Below are positions 47,609 through 56,434 of a stretch of 64,000 bases of DNA, one piece after another. The position numbers were made by a program, and so were the translations under genes. The DNA is from Rhodoblastus sp. (GTDB lineage Bacteria > Pseudomonadota > Alphaproteobacteria > Rhizobiales > Beijerinckiaceae), in the NCBI RefSeq assembly GCF_019449565.1, contig NZ_JAGRPM010000025.1, positions 1 to 64,000 on the forward strand, in the 5' to 3' direction. Below the pieces are notes generated by a model. The model had not been told where the DNA came from. It ran no database searches and saw nothing but the letters and a program-made list of their open reading frames with translations. Each line of letters opens with the position of its first letter. The stretch's first letter is position 1.

Positions 47609-48433
47609 TCAGGCCGAAGCGCGCGGGCGCGCCGCGCGCGCGACGCTCCGGCGCAGCACGTCGAGCGTCTTCAGCAGGCGCGGCTCGGGCGCGGCGCCGC
47701 TGGTAAAGATGAAATCGAAGCCGGCGTCGCGGATCTCGTGGAAGGGAAAGCGCTCCGACAGCACATGGTCGGCGCGCCGCGCAATGGCCGGGGCTGGGTC
47801 AATCCAGCGCACAGACCAGGGCGCCAGCCGTTTGAACGAGTCCAGCAGCAGCGGATAATGGGTGCAGGCGAGCACTACGGAATCGGTGTGGCGCCCGTCA
47901 TGCCCGACAAAACAGGGCGCGATTTCCGCTGTGACATCGCCGTCGGCGACGCTCTCGCCCTGCATATAGGCTTCGGCGAGGCCGGCGAGTTTTTGCGAGC
48001 CGACCAGAGTGACTTCGCAATGGCCGGCGAATTTTCCGATCAGGTCGCGGGTATAATCGCGCGCCACCGTGCCGGGCGTGGCGAGAACCGAGATTAGCCG
48101 CGATTGCGAGGCTTCCGCCGCAGGCTTTATCGCCGGCACCGTCCCGACGAAGGGAATTTCCGGCCAGCGCGACCGTAGATGCGGCAAAACCAGTGTGGAC
48201 GCGGTGTTGCAGGCGATCACCACGCAATCCGGCGCGCGGTCCGCGATGAGCCGCTCCATGGCGGCGAGCACGAGCGCCGTGACCTCGTCCTCGGCCTTTG
48301 GTCCATAGGGAAAGCCGAGATCGTCGGCGGCATAGACATAATCGGCGTCGGGGCGCTGCGCGGCGAGAGCGCGAAACACCGTCAGCCCGCCGAGGCCGGA
48401 ATCGAATACGAGGATTTTGGGGCTGCGATTCAT
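47609..48433 (-). CDS. murI: Glutamate racemase
   Basis: 274 residues. ILVFDSGLGGLTVFRALAAQRP, VIACNTASTLVLPHLR and VLACTHYPLLLDSF contain the two catalytic cysteines. It makes D-glutamate for peptidoglycan. Convergent with parC, 4 bp apart. Confidence 0.96.
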   Translation of the reverse strand: MNRSPKILVFDSGLGGLTVFRALAAQRPDADYVYAADDLGFPYGPKAEDEVTALVLAAMERLIADRAPDCVVIACNTASTLVLPHLRSRWPEIPFVGTVPAIKPAAEASQSRLISVLATPGTVARDYTRDLIGKFAGHCEVTLVGSQKLAGLAEAYMQGESVADGDVTAEIAPCFVGHDGRHTDSVVLACTHYPLLLDSFKRLAPWSVRWIDPAPAIARRADHVLSERFPFHEIRDAGFDFIFTSGAAPEPRLLKTLDVLRRSVARAARPRASA

Positions 48434-48789
48434 TGAAGCGGCGGCCAGAAGTTGCGAAGCCAGAGGACGCTTTTAGACTGAACAAAGCGTTAACGGCAAA
48501 TCGGCTTCAGAACTGCGGCGCCGTAAGGTCCGTTGGCCTTGACGCGGGGCCGCGCGCCTTGTAGGAGACAGCTTCCTTCGCTTCGGTCCAAAAGCCGGAG
48601 CGCAGGCTCGCACCCGTGACCGTTCCCAACAGGCCTAAGGCCTTCATGGTGAGCCGTCTGTCGGCCCGGATTTTCCGGGCAGAGGAGGGGGCGTACTTCC
48701 CGCGCGGCGGGAGGACGCTTTTCCACGGCGCATTCATTTGCGTTCGCGTGACGCTGTCCTCATGCCGCATTCGAGTTTTGAGGACTTAG
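48434..48789. other. Intergenic leader region of rpsD
   Basis: 356 bp between the divergent murI and rpsD genes. A TTGACG hexamer (48539) with TAGGAG after 17 bp (48562) is a weak promoter candidate for rpsD. Two strong adjacent hairpins follow: GCCCGGA-TTT-TCCGGGC (48664-48680), and TCCCGC-GCG-GCGGGA (48698-48712) extended by GCGT/ACGC (48691-48718). I see no coding frame of merit. Confidence 0.45.
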
Positions 48790-49407
48790 ATGACCAAGCG
48801 TTCAGAAGCCAAGTATAAAATCGACCGCCGCATGGGCCAGAACATCTGGGGCCGCCCGAAGAGCCCGGTCAATCGCCGCGAATATGGCCCCGGCCAGCAC
48901 GGCCAGCGCCGCAAGGGCAAGCTCTCGGACTTCGGCACCCAGCTCAAGGCCAAGCAGAAGCTCAAGGGCTATTACGGCAATATTTCCGAGAAGCAGTTCC
49001 GCAAATATTACGCCGAAGCGATCCGCATGAAGGGCGACTCCTCGGACAACCTGATCGGCCTGCTGGAGCGTCGCCTCGACGCCGTGGTCTATCGCGCCAA
49101 ATTCGTGCCGACCGTGTTCGCCGCGCGCCAGTTCGTCAACCATGGCCATGTCAAGGTTAACGGCCGCCGCGTCAACATCGCCTCCTATCTCGTGAAGCCG
49201 GGCGATGTGATCGAGGTCAAGGAAGCCTCGCGCCAGCTCGTGATCGTGCTGGAATCGGTCGGCCTCTCCGAGCGCGACGTGCCGGACTTCTACGAGGTGG
49301 ATCATTCCAAGATGACCGCCAAGCTGACCCGCATCCCGCTGCCGAGCGAAGTGCCCTATCCGGTCCAGATGGAGCCGAATCTGGTCATCGAATTCTATTC
49401 GCGCTGA
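48790..49407 (+). CDS. rpsD: 30S ribosomal protein S4 (uS4)
   Basis: 205 residues. [38 protein letters not shown] and the S4 domain ([39 protein letters not shown]) are clear. The N-terminus lacks the zinc-binding cysteines. S4 is a primary 16S rRNA binder. It is separate from the alpha operon, as usual in this order, with GAGGA as SD and its own terminator. Confidence 0.97.
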   Translation: MTKRSEAKYKIDRRMGQNIWGRPKSPVNRREYGPGQHGQRRKGKLSDFGTQLKAKQKLKGYYGNISEKQFRKYYAEAIRMKGDSSDNLIGLLERRLDAVVYRAKFVPTVFAARQFVNHGHVKVNGRRVNIASYLVKPGDVIEVKEASRQLVIVLESVGLSERDVPDFYEVDHSKMTAKLTRIPLPSEVPYPVQMEPNLVIEFYSR

Positions 49408-49434
49408 TCTTTTCTCGCGAAGTTTCAGATCTGG

Positions 49435-49460
49435 AAAGGCCGCCTTCGGGCGGCCTTTTT
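49435..49460 (+). terminator. Intrinsic terminator after rpsD
   Basis: AAGGCCGCC-TTCG-GGCGGCCTT followed by TTT. Stable tetraloop stem with T-run, ending the rpsD transcript. Confidence 0.9.
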
Positions 49461-49613
49461 CGTTCTGCGGCCAAACGTCGCGGTGGGTCGCGCGATTGAT
49501 TCACGTCAACGACTGAATCCGGACCCAGCGCGACCATCTTGCCGTCAGGCGAAGCGAGAGCGCGACGGCGATTGGGCTTTGACCGCTTCGCTCAAGGGTT
49601 TCGGGAGGCGATG

Positions 49614-49811
49614 ATGACGAGATTGGCGGCTTTGTTGTGGATCATGGGCGGCACGGTGCTCGCGGGGGTGGCCGTACTCGTCGTTCTGATGATGCCTTCC
49701 CTTCAGGGCCAGGCTCTGCGGGTCATCCCGATCGCCGCGCTCATCGGCTATGCCGTCGGCATTCCGCTGGCTGTGGCCGCCGCGCGCGCCATCACCCACA
49801 AGGCTGGCTGA
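49614..49811 (+). CDS. Small two-helix membrane protein, unknown function
   Basis: 65 residues with two predicted transmembrane helices (about 4-27 and 36-58) and a short basic C-terminus (THKAG). GGGAGG lies 5 bases before the second of two adjacent ATGs, which is preferred. No family recognised. Confidence 0.65.
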   Translation: MTRLAALLWIMGGTVLAGVAVLVVLMMPSLQGQALRVIPIAALIGYAVGIPLAVAAARAITHKAG

Positions 49812-49967
49812 TGACGCCCCTTCTGAGGCGCCGCGCCGACTGGCGCGCAGCGCGGCTGCGGCTGGCGCTCCTCCGCATCCTGAGTCCGCCGCGCCCCGTT
49901 CAGCGGCGCGGAAGGCAAGTCGCGGCTCCCGCCGTTAAACAAGTGGCGGCGTCAGCAATCAAATTGG

Positions 49968-50534
49968 TCACGGCGCCAATTTGGAAAAAAGCCCGGCCAG
50001 GCGCATCAGGCCTTCTGGCCAGGGACCGTGACCGCTCTCGGCGTTGATATGGCCGGCGTCGCCTGCGTCGGCCAGGTCCAGCCCCCATAATTGGGCGAGC
50101 CTTTCCGCATAAGAAAAATCCGCGAAGGCGTCGCTGCGGCTGGCGACAATCACACCGGGCACTCCCAGCGCCGCTTGCGGCGCTTTTTCTTTGAAGCGCG
50201 GGTCGATGAGGCCCGGGGGCAAAGCTGCGGCGGCCGGGTCGGGCGGCGCGACCAGAAAGGCCGCGGCGATTTTCTCGGGTGTCGAAGTTTCCGCTATGGC
50301 GCTGGCGGCGGCGATGGAGCCCAGGCTATGTCCGACCAGCGCGATGGGGCGACGGGCGGCGTCGATCTCGCGCAGGATATTTGCGATCCAGTCGTCGCGG
50401 TCGGGTTGAAGCCAGTCCCCCTGCTCGACGAGGCGGGCTGTGGAGAGCTTTTGCGCCCAGCGGCTTTGCCAATGATCGGGGCCGGAGCCGCCGAGGCCGG
50501 GAATGATGAGAATGTCGAGGTCTGAAACGCGCAT
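49968..50534 (-). CDS. Serine hydrolase, RBBP9/YdeN family
   Basis: 188 residues. LDILIIPGLGGSGPDHWQSRW at the N-terminus, the nucleophile motif GHSLGSIAA, and GHINAESGHGPWPEGL near the end are the signatures of the YdeN/RBBP9 small alpha/beta hydrolases. The physiological substrate is unknown. It stands alone downstream of ybdD on the same strand. Confidence 0.9.
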   Translation of the reverse strand: MRVSDLDILIIPGLGGSGPDHWQSRWAQKLSTARLVEQGDWLQPDRDDWIANILREIDAARRPIALVGHSLGSIAAASAIAETSTPEKIAAAFLVAPPDPAAAALPPGLIDPRFKEKAPQAALGVPGVIVASRSDAFADFSYAERLAQLWGLDLADAGDAGHINAESGHGPWPEGLMRLAGLFSKLAP

Positions 50535-50609
50535 GGCCCAGATGTAATGAGAGCCGGCGCTTTTGGGAAGCGCCGGCTCGATGAATGTGGCGGAGAAGCT
50601 TCGGCGGCT

Positions 50610-50846
50610 TCAGCAGCAGCGGAAGCCGCCGGTCGCGATGCCGCCGCCGAAGCGCCGGTCCTCGCGATTGCGGAAGAACTCCTTGCGGGTCATCGCGGCG
50701 ACGCCGGGATGGTTCAGCGTCCAATGCGCCAGATAGGCGTCATAATCGGGCTGGCCGATCATGAGAGACGCCGTCTGCCGCAATTTGCGGCCGACATCGC
50801 GGCCAATGCCCTTAAGCCTTGAGGGACTGCAATCCAGACAGATCAT
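50610..50846 (-). CDS. ybdD: YbdD/YjiX family small protein
   Basis: 78 residues. IGQPDYDAYLAHWTLNHPGVAAMTRKEFFRNREDRRFGG matches the YbdD/YjiX (DUF466) family, partner of CstA-type pyruvate or peptide importers. The ATG at 50846 lies inside the last codons of cstA (35-bp overlap) with GGGAGG 6 bases ahead, so translation is coupled. It ends in two cysteines (GFRCC), as in relatives. Confidence 0.92.
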   Translation of the reverse strand: MICLDCSPSRLKGIGRDVGRKLRQTASLMIGQPDYDAYLAHWTLNHPGVAAMTRKEFFRNREDRRFGGGIATGGFRCC

Positions 50847-52899
50847 CGCCCACCTCCCGGGTCGTGGCGTTGGGATTCGAATAGGCCTTGCGGATGGTCG
50901 CGAAGCCCGCGACGATCATGGCCAGCACCACCGCGACGAAAATGGCGGTGAGGCCGGCGTCGACGTAATCATTGGTGATCACGCGGGCCATTTCCTCGAC
51001 ATTCTTGGCAGGGGCGAGCACCTTGCCCTCGGCGAGCGCGTCCGAGAATTTCCGGGCGTGGGAGAGGAAGCCGATGGCCGGATTGGCGTCGAACAGCTTC
51101 TGCCAGCCCGCCGTCAGCGTGCAGACGAGCAGCCAGAACGTCGGCAGGATGGTGATCCAGGCGAAGCGCTCGCGCTTCATCTTGAACAGCACCGACGTGC
51201 AGAGGATCAGCGCGATCGCGGCCAGCATCTGGTTGGAGATGCCGAACAGCGGCCACAAGGTATTGATGCCGCCGAGCGGATCGACAACGCCCTGATAGAG
51301 GAAATAGCCCCAGCCCGAGACCGCCAGCGCCGTGGCGATCAGATTCGCGCCCCAGTTCTGGGTCTGCGCCATGGTCGGCACGAAATGGCCGAGCAAGTCC
51401 TGGATCATGAAGCGAGCGACGCGGGTGCCGGCGTCGACCGTGGTCAGGATGAACAGGGCCTCGAACAGGATGGCGAAATGATACCAGAACGCCTTCATGG
51501 CCGAGCCGCCCAGGAAGCCTGAGAGGATATGCGCCATGCCGACCGCGAGGGTGGGAGCGCCGCCCGCGCGCGACAGGATGGTGCTTTCACCCACTTCCTT
51601 CGCCGCAGTGGTCAGTACGTCGGGCGTGATTGCGAAGCCCCAGGACGTGATCGTCTGGGCGGCCTGTTCGGCCGTCGTGCCGATCACGCCCGGCGCGGAG
51701 TTCATGGCGTAATAGACGCCGGGCTCCAGCACGCTGGCGGCGATCAGGGCCATGAGGCCGACGAAGCTTTCCATGAGCATCGCGCCATAGCCGATGAAGC
51801 GCATTTCGCTTTCGCGCATCACCATTTTCGGCGTGGTGCCGGACGCGATCAGGGCGTGGAAGCCCGAAACGGCGCCGCAGGCGATGGTGATGAACAAGAA
51901 GGGGAACAGCGCGCCCTTGAAGACCGGGCCCGTGCCATCAATGAATTTGGTCACGGCCGGCATTTTCAGATCGGGCATGACGATGGCGATGCCGATGGCG
52001 AGACCGAGGATCGTGCCGATCTTGAGGAAGGTCGAGAGATAGTCGCGCGGGGCCAGCAGCAGCCAGACCGGCAGCACCGAGGCCACGAAGCCATAGGCGA
52101 TCAGCATCAGCGCGAGTTCTTCGCCCTTGAACGTGAACAGCGGGGCGAGCGTCGGGCTTTCGGAGACCGTCTGGCCGAACAGAATGCCGGCGATCAGCAG
52201 CACGAAGCCGATGATCGACATTTCTGCGATCTGGCCGGGCCGGATGAAGCGGCTGTAGACGCCCATGAGAAGCGCGGTCGGCAGTGTCGAGAAGACCGTG
52301 AACGTGCCCCATGGGCTGCCCGCGAGCGCCTTGACCACCACGAGCGCGAGCACGGCGAGCAGAATAATCATGATCGCCAGCACGCCGAATTGCGCGATGA
52401 GGCCGGCGGTCTCGCCCATCTCGGTCTTGATCAGATCGCCCAGAGAACGGCCGTCGCGGCGAACCGAGATGAACAGGACGACGAAATCCTGCACGGCGCC
52501 GGCGAAGACCACGCCGGTGAGCAGCCAGAGCGTGCCGGGCAGATAGCCCATCTGCGCGGCGAGCACGGGTCCGACCAGCGGGCCGGCGCCGGCGATGGCC
52601 GCAAAATGATGGCCGAACACCACATATTTGTCAGTCGGGACGTAATCGAGGCCGTCATTGCGGCGCACGGCGGGCGTCGGGCGCGAATCATCCAGGACCA
52701 GCGCCTGTTCCGCGATGAACCTGCTGTAGAAGCGATAGGCGATCAGATAGACGCAGACCGCCGAGGTGACGAGCCACAAGGCGTTGATGGTTTCGCCACG
52801 ATGGAGGGCGACGGTTCCCAACGAAAAAGCGCCGATGAGAGCGACGGCTAACCAGCCCAGCCACGCGGCGGGGCCGCTGGCGCGCGTTTGTGCGTTCAT
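50812..52899 (-). CDS. cstA: Carbon starvation protein A (CstA family transporter)
   Basis: 695 residues with many transmembrane helices. YVFGHHFAAIAGAGPLVGPVLAAQMGYLPGTLW is the family signature. E. coli CstA and BtsT are implicated in import of peptides or pyruvate; specificity here is not evident. It overlaps ybdD, the usual partner. A 254-bp region upstream separates it from the divergent HAD gene and presumably carries its promoter. Confidence 0.95.
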   Translation of the reverse strand: MNAQTRASGPAAWLGWLAVALIGAFSLGTVALHRGETINALWLVTSAVCVYLIAYRFYSRFIAEQALVLDDSRPTPAVRRNDGLDYVPTDKYVVFGHHFAAIAGAGPLVGPVLAAQMGYLPGTLWLLTGVVFAGAVQDFVVLFISVRRDGRSLGDLIKTEMGETAGLIAQFGVLAIMIILLAVLALVVVKALAGSPWGTFTVFSTLPTALLMGVYSRFIRPGQIAEMSIIGFVLLIAGILFGQTVSESPTLAPLFTFKGEELALMLIAYGFVASVLPVWLLLAPRDYLSTFLKIGTILGLAIGIAIVMPDLKMPAVTKFIDGTGPVFKGALFPFLFITIACGAVSGFHALIASGTTPKMVMRESEMRFIGYGAMLMESFVGLMALIAASVLEPGVYYAMNSAPGVIGTTAEQAAQTITSWGFAITPDVLTTAAKEVGESTILSRAGGAPTLAVGMAHILSGFLGGSAMKAFWYHFAILFEALFILTTVDAGTRVARFMIQDLLGHFVPTMAQTQNWGANLIATALAVSGWGYFLYQGVVDPLGGINTLWPLFGISNQMLAAIALILCTSVLFKMKRERFAWITILPTFWLLVCTLTAGWQKLFDANPAIGFLSHARKFSDALAEGKVLAPAKNVEEMARVITNDYVDAGLTAIFVAVVLAMIVAGFATIRKAYSNPNATTREVGDDLSGLQSLKA

Positions 52900-53153
52900 G
52901 TCATTCCTCCCTCGCGACCCGCGTCAAGGACGGGCGCTTTTCATTCTTGGCGAACGCATCGAGGCGGAGCCAATTGTAACGAGACAATGTAAAGCCGTTT
53001 TTTTTCGTTTCGCAACAATTTGAAAGTCTAATAACGCCGCAGCCCGCGTTGGCCCGATTGGCGCGGCGCGCGCCCGGGTCTATAAGGTCGAAAGGCGCGC
53101 AGAACGCTCCCGGCGCGGCGACGCCGGACAAGGCTAAGACTGGGGAGGCGACC

Positions 53154-53822
53154 ATGAAACTCTTTGTGTTCGACGTCGACGGAACGCTCGTCGACAGCCA
53201 GAACCTTATCGTCGAGGCTCAGGGCAGGGCTTTCGCTTCTCTCGGCCTTCCGGCGCCCTCGCGCGAGCGCGCGCTCTCGGTCGTCGGCCTGTCTTTGGTC
53301 GAGGCGTTCAATGCGTTGACGGACGGAGAGGGGCCGAGCGATCTGCTCGCTCAGGCCTATAAGGAGGCTTGGCGGCAACTGCGGACGCAGCCCGGCTTTC
53401 ATGATCCGCTCTATCCCGGGGCGCAAGATCTGCTGACCGAACTTGCGGCGCGCGAGGATTGCCTGATCGGCCTCGCCACCGGCAAGTCGCGCGCAGGCGT
53501 CAAGAGCCTGTGCGAGCGCCATGGCTGGCATGATCTGTTCGCCACGATCCAGACTGCGGACGACGCTCCGTCGAAGCCCGCGCCGGACATGTTCCTGCGC
53601 GCGCTCGCCGAAACCGGCCTGTCGCCGCGCGACGCCTGCATGATCGGCGACACCACATTCGATATGGCCATGGCCCATTCCGCCGGCGCCCACGCCATCG
53701 GCGTCGCCTGGGGCTACCATCGCCATGACAAGCTGACAAAGGCGGGCGCCAAGCAAATCGTGTCGGATTTCCCGGCGCTCCGCGAGGTTCTGGAAGAGTT
53801 TCTGCAATGCGTGACGATCTAA
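53154..53822 (+). CDS. HAD-superfamily phosphatase (phosphoglycolate phosphatase-like)
   Basis: 222 residues. Motif I FDVDGTLVDS with the nucleophile Asp, motif II ATGKSRAG, and motif IV MIGDTTFDMAMAHSAG are intact, with a cap domain between. GGGGAGG fixes the start at 53154. It overlaps the ATP12-family gene by 16 bp, a pairing common in alphaproteobacteria. Confidence 0.92.
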   Translation: MKLFVFDVDGTLVDSQNLIVEAQGRAFASLGLPAPSRERALSVVGLSLVEAFNALTDGEGPSDLLAQAYKEAWRQLRTQPGFHDPLYPGAQDLLTELAAREDCLIGLATGKSRAGVKSLCERHGWHDLFATIQTADDAPSKPAPDMFLRALAETGLSPRDACMIGDTTFDMAMAHSAGAHAIGVAWGYHRHDKLTKAGAKQIVSDFPALREVLEEFLQCVTI

Positions 53823-54604
53823 GCGCGATCTTCGTCGAGGACGGCGAACGCAATCCGTTGAAATCCGCGCAGCGGGACATGAAGCGTCCGCTGCCCAAGA
53901 AATTCTATTCCGAAGTCTCGGTCATCCCGCAGGGCGAGGGCTTTGGAATCGCGCTGGACGGCAAGCCCGTGCGCACGCCAGGCCGCGCGCCGCTCATCGC
54001 GCCCACCCGCGCGCTGGCCGAGGCCGTGGCCGAGGAATGGCGCCGTCAGGGCGCGGAGATCAACCCGGCGGACATGCCGCTCACGCGCATGGTCAATACG
54101 GCGATCGACGGCGTGGCGCGGGAAATGGCGGCGACGGCGGCGGAGATTACCAAATTCGCAGGCTCCGATCTGGTCTGCTACCGCGCGGGCGCTCCCGAGG
54201 GGCTCGTGTCGGAGCAGGAGGCCGCATGGTCGCCGGTACTCGGTCATTTCCGCGACCGGCATGGCGCCCGCTTCGTCTGCGCCGAGGGCGTGATGTTCGT
54301 GTCGCAGCCCGCTGAATCCGTTGCGGCGGTTGAGGCGCTGGTCGCGCGCGAGGCGGCGCGGCCCGATGGAGCACTGCGATTGACGGCGCTTCACACCATG
54401 ACCACGCTGACCGGCTCGGTCCTGATCGCCTTGGCCCTGATCGAAGGCGTGATCGGCTTCGACGCCGCCTGGAGCGCGGCTCATGTCGACGAGGACCATC
54501 AGGCGCGGTTCTGGGGCGCGGACGAGGAGGCTTCGGCCCGTCGCGCCGGCCGCCTCAAGGAAATGCGCGCGGCCTATGAGCTTTACGCCGCCCTGTCGGC
54601 GTGA
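53807..54604 (+). CDS. ATP12-family F1-ATPase assembly chaperone
   Basis: 265 residues. RPLPKKFYSEVSVIPQGEGFGIALDGKPVRTPGRAPLI and the acidic C-terminal region are typical of ATP12, which in mitochondria assists assembly of the F1 alpha subunit; alphaproteobacterial members are believed to do likewise. Start overlaps the preceding phosphatase gene by 16 bp. Confidence 0.93.
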   Translation: MRDDLSAIFVEDGERNPLKSAQRDMKRPLPKKFYSEVSVIPQGEGFGIALDGKPVRTPGRAPLIAPTRALAEAVAEEWRRQGAEINPADMPLTRMVNTAIDGVAREMAATAAEITKFAGSDLVCYRAGAPEGLVSEQEAAWSPVLGHFRDRHGARFVCAEGVMFVSQPAESVAAVEALVAREAARPDGALRLTALHTMTTLTGSVLIALALIEGVIGFDAAWSAAHVDEDHQARFWGADEEASARRAGRLKEMRAAYELYAALSA

Positions 54605-54762
54605 GAGCCTGTCGGCGCTCCGGCGGGCGGCTGGGCAGGCGAACGCATTATCCGAATGGATTTCATCCTTTCGTCACGTTGCGGGTTCCGGCTCCAAAAA
54701 AGCCGTGCTAAACCCGGGCCAACGTTTTTTGCGGCGCACTCCGCCAAGACCGGGAAGTCTCC

Positions 54763-56298
54763 ATGAAACACATTCTCGAAATCCTCGACGATCGCCGCGA
54801 AGGCGCGCGCCTCGGCGGCGGCCAGAAGCGTATCGACGCGCAGCACGCCCGGGGCAAGCTCACCGCCCGCGAACGCATCGAACTGCTGCTCGATCATAAT
54901 TCGTTCGAGGAATTCGACATGTTCGTGCAGCATCGCTGCGTCGATTTCGGCATGGACCAGGGCGAAAAAATCCCCGGCGACGGCGTCGTCACCGGTTGGG
55001 GCACGATCAACGGCCGCGTCGTCTATGTCTTCGCCAAGGACTTCACCGTGCTCGGCGGCTCGCTGTCCGAAACCCATGCGGCGAAGATCACCAAGATCCA
55101 GGACATGGCCCTGCGCAACCGCGCGCCGATCATCGGCCTGTTCGACGCCGGCGGCGCCCGCATTCAGGAGGGCGTCGCGGCGCTCGGCGGTTATGGCGAG
55201 GTGTTCCAGCGCAATGTGCTGGCCTCGGGCGTCATCCCGCAGATTTCCGTCATCATGGGCCCCTGCGCTGGCGGCGACGTTTATTCCCCGGCGATGACCG
55301 ACTTCATCTTCATGGTGAAGGAGACGAGCTACATGTTCGTCACCGGCCCGGACGTGGTGAAGACCGTCACCAACGAGACGGTGACGGCGGAAGAACTCGG
55401 CGGCGCTTCGGTCCACACGACCAAGAGCTCGATCGCCGACAAGGGTTATGACAATGACGTCGAGGCGCTGCTGCAGATGCGCCGCCTGATCGACTTCCTG
55501 CCGTCCTCCAATACCGACGAAGTTCCGGAATGGCCGACCTTCGATCAGGACGACCGCTACGACATGTCGCTCAACACCCTGATTCCGGACAATCCCAACA
55601 AGCCCTATGACGTCAAGGAACTGATCACGAAAGTGGTCGACGAGGGCGATTTCTTCGAAATTCAGGAAGCCCACGCGAAAAATATCGTCGTCGGCTTCGG
55701 CCGTTTCGACGGCCGCACCGCCGGCATTGTCGCCAACCAGCCTTTGGTTCTGGCCGGCGTGCTGGATTCCGACGCCTCGCGCAAGGCGGCGCGTTTCGTG
55801 CGCTTCTGCGACGCCTTCAACATTCCGATCGTCACCTTTGTGGACGTGCCCGGCTTCCTGCCCGGCACCGCGCAGGAATATGGCGGCCTCATCAAGCACG
55901 GAGCCAAGCTGCTGTTCGCCTATGGCGAAGCCACCGTGCCGAAGATCACCGTCATCACGCGCAAGGCCTTCGGCGGCGCCTATGACGTTATGGCCTCGAA
56001 ACATCTGCGCGGCGATGTCAATTACGCCTGGCCGACGGCGCAGATCGCGGTGATGGGCGCCAAGGGCGCGGTCGAGATCATCTTCCGCCAGGACATTGGC
56101 GACGCCGAGAAGATCGCCGAGCGCACCAAGGAATATGAAGACCGCTTCCTCTCGCCCTTCGTCGCCGCCGAACGCGGCTATATCGACGAGGTGATCCAGC
56201 CCTATGGCACGCGCAAGCGCGTCGCGCGCGCCCTGGCCATGCTGCGCCACAAGGAACTGGAAAATCCCTGGAAGAAGCACGACAACATTCCGCTTTAA
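54763..56298 (+). CDS. pccB: Propionyl-CoA carboxylase beta chain
   Basis: 511 residues. It starts [44 protein letters not shown] and [21 protein letters not shown] form one oxyanion region, and [44 protein letters not shown] the second. This is the carboxyltransferase subunit that acts with a biotin-bearing alpha subunit (not in the window) to make methylmalonyl-CoA. A strong hairpin follows. Confidence 0.95.
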   Translation: MKHILEILDDRREGARLGGGQKRIDAQHARGKLTARERIELLLDHNSFEEFDMFVQHRCVDFGMDQGEKIPGDGVVTGWGTINGRVVYVFAKDFTVLGGSLSETHAAKITKIQDMALRNRAPIIGLFDAGGARIQEGVAALGGYGEVFQRNVLASGVIPQISVIMGPCAGGDVYSPAMTDFIFMVKETSYMFVTGPDVVKTVTNETVTAEELGGASVHTTKSSIADKGYDNDVEALLQMRRLIDFLPSSNTDEVPEWPTFDQDDRYDMSLNTLIPDNPNKPYDVKELITKVVDEGDFFEIQEAHAKNIVVGFGRFDGRTAGIVANQPLVLAGVLDSDASRKAARFVRFCDAFNIPIVTFVDVPGFLPGTAQEYGGLIKHGAKLLFAYGEATVPKITVITRKAFGGAYDVMASKHLRGDVNYAWPTAQIAVMGAKGAVEIIFRQDIGDAEKIAERTKEYEDRFLSPFVAAERGYIDEVIQPYGTRKRVARALAMLRHKELENPWKKHDNIPL

Positions 56299-56331
56299 GC
56301 GCGGTCCCGACGAGACATCGGTGAAAATCAC

Positions 56332-56365
56332 AAGGCCTCCCGCCGCAAGCGGGAGGCCTTTCGTT
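56332..56365 (+). terminator. Terminator-like hairpin after pccB
   Basis: AAGGCCTCCCGC (56332-56343) and GCGGGAGGCCTT (56349-56360) form a perfect 12-bp stem; the tail is TCGTT. Strong stem with a short T-rich end. Confidence 0.7.
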
Positions 56366-56434
56366 ATATTGCCAGGTCGTGAACGGCGGGGCGGGGTCGC
56401 CGTAAGGTAAGTTTAAGCGGTTCCAGTTAAGACT

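Noticed and set aside
54583..56331. Long minus-strand frame opposite pccB
   Set aside because: pccB is complete on the plus strand; the antisense frame shows no domain.
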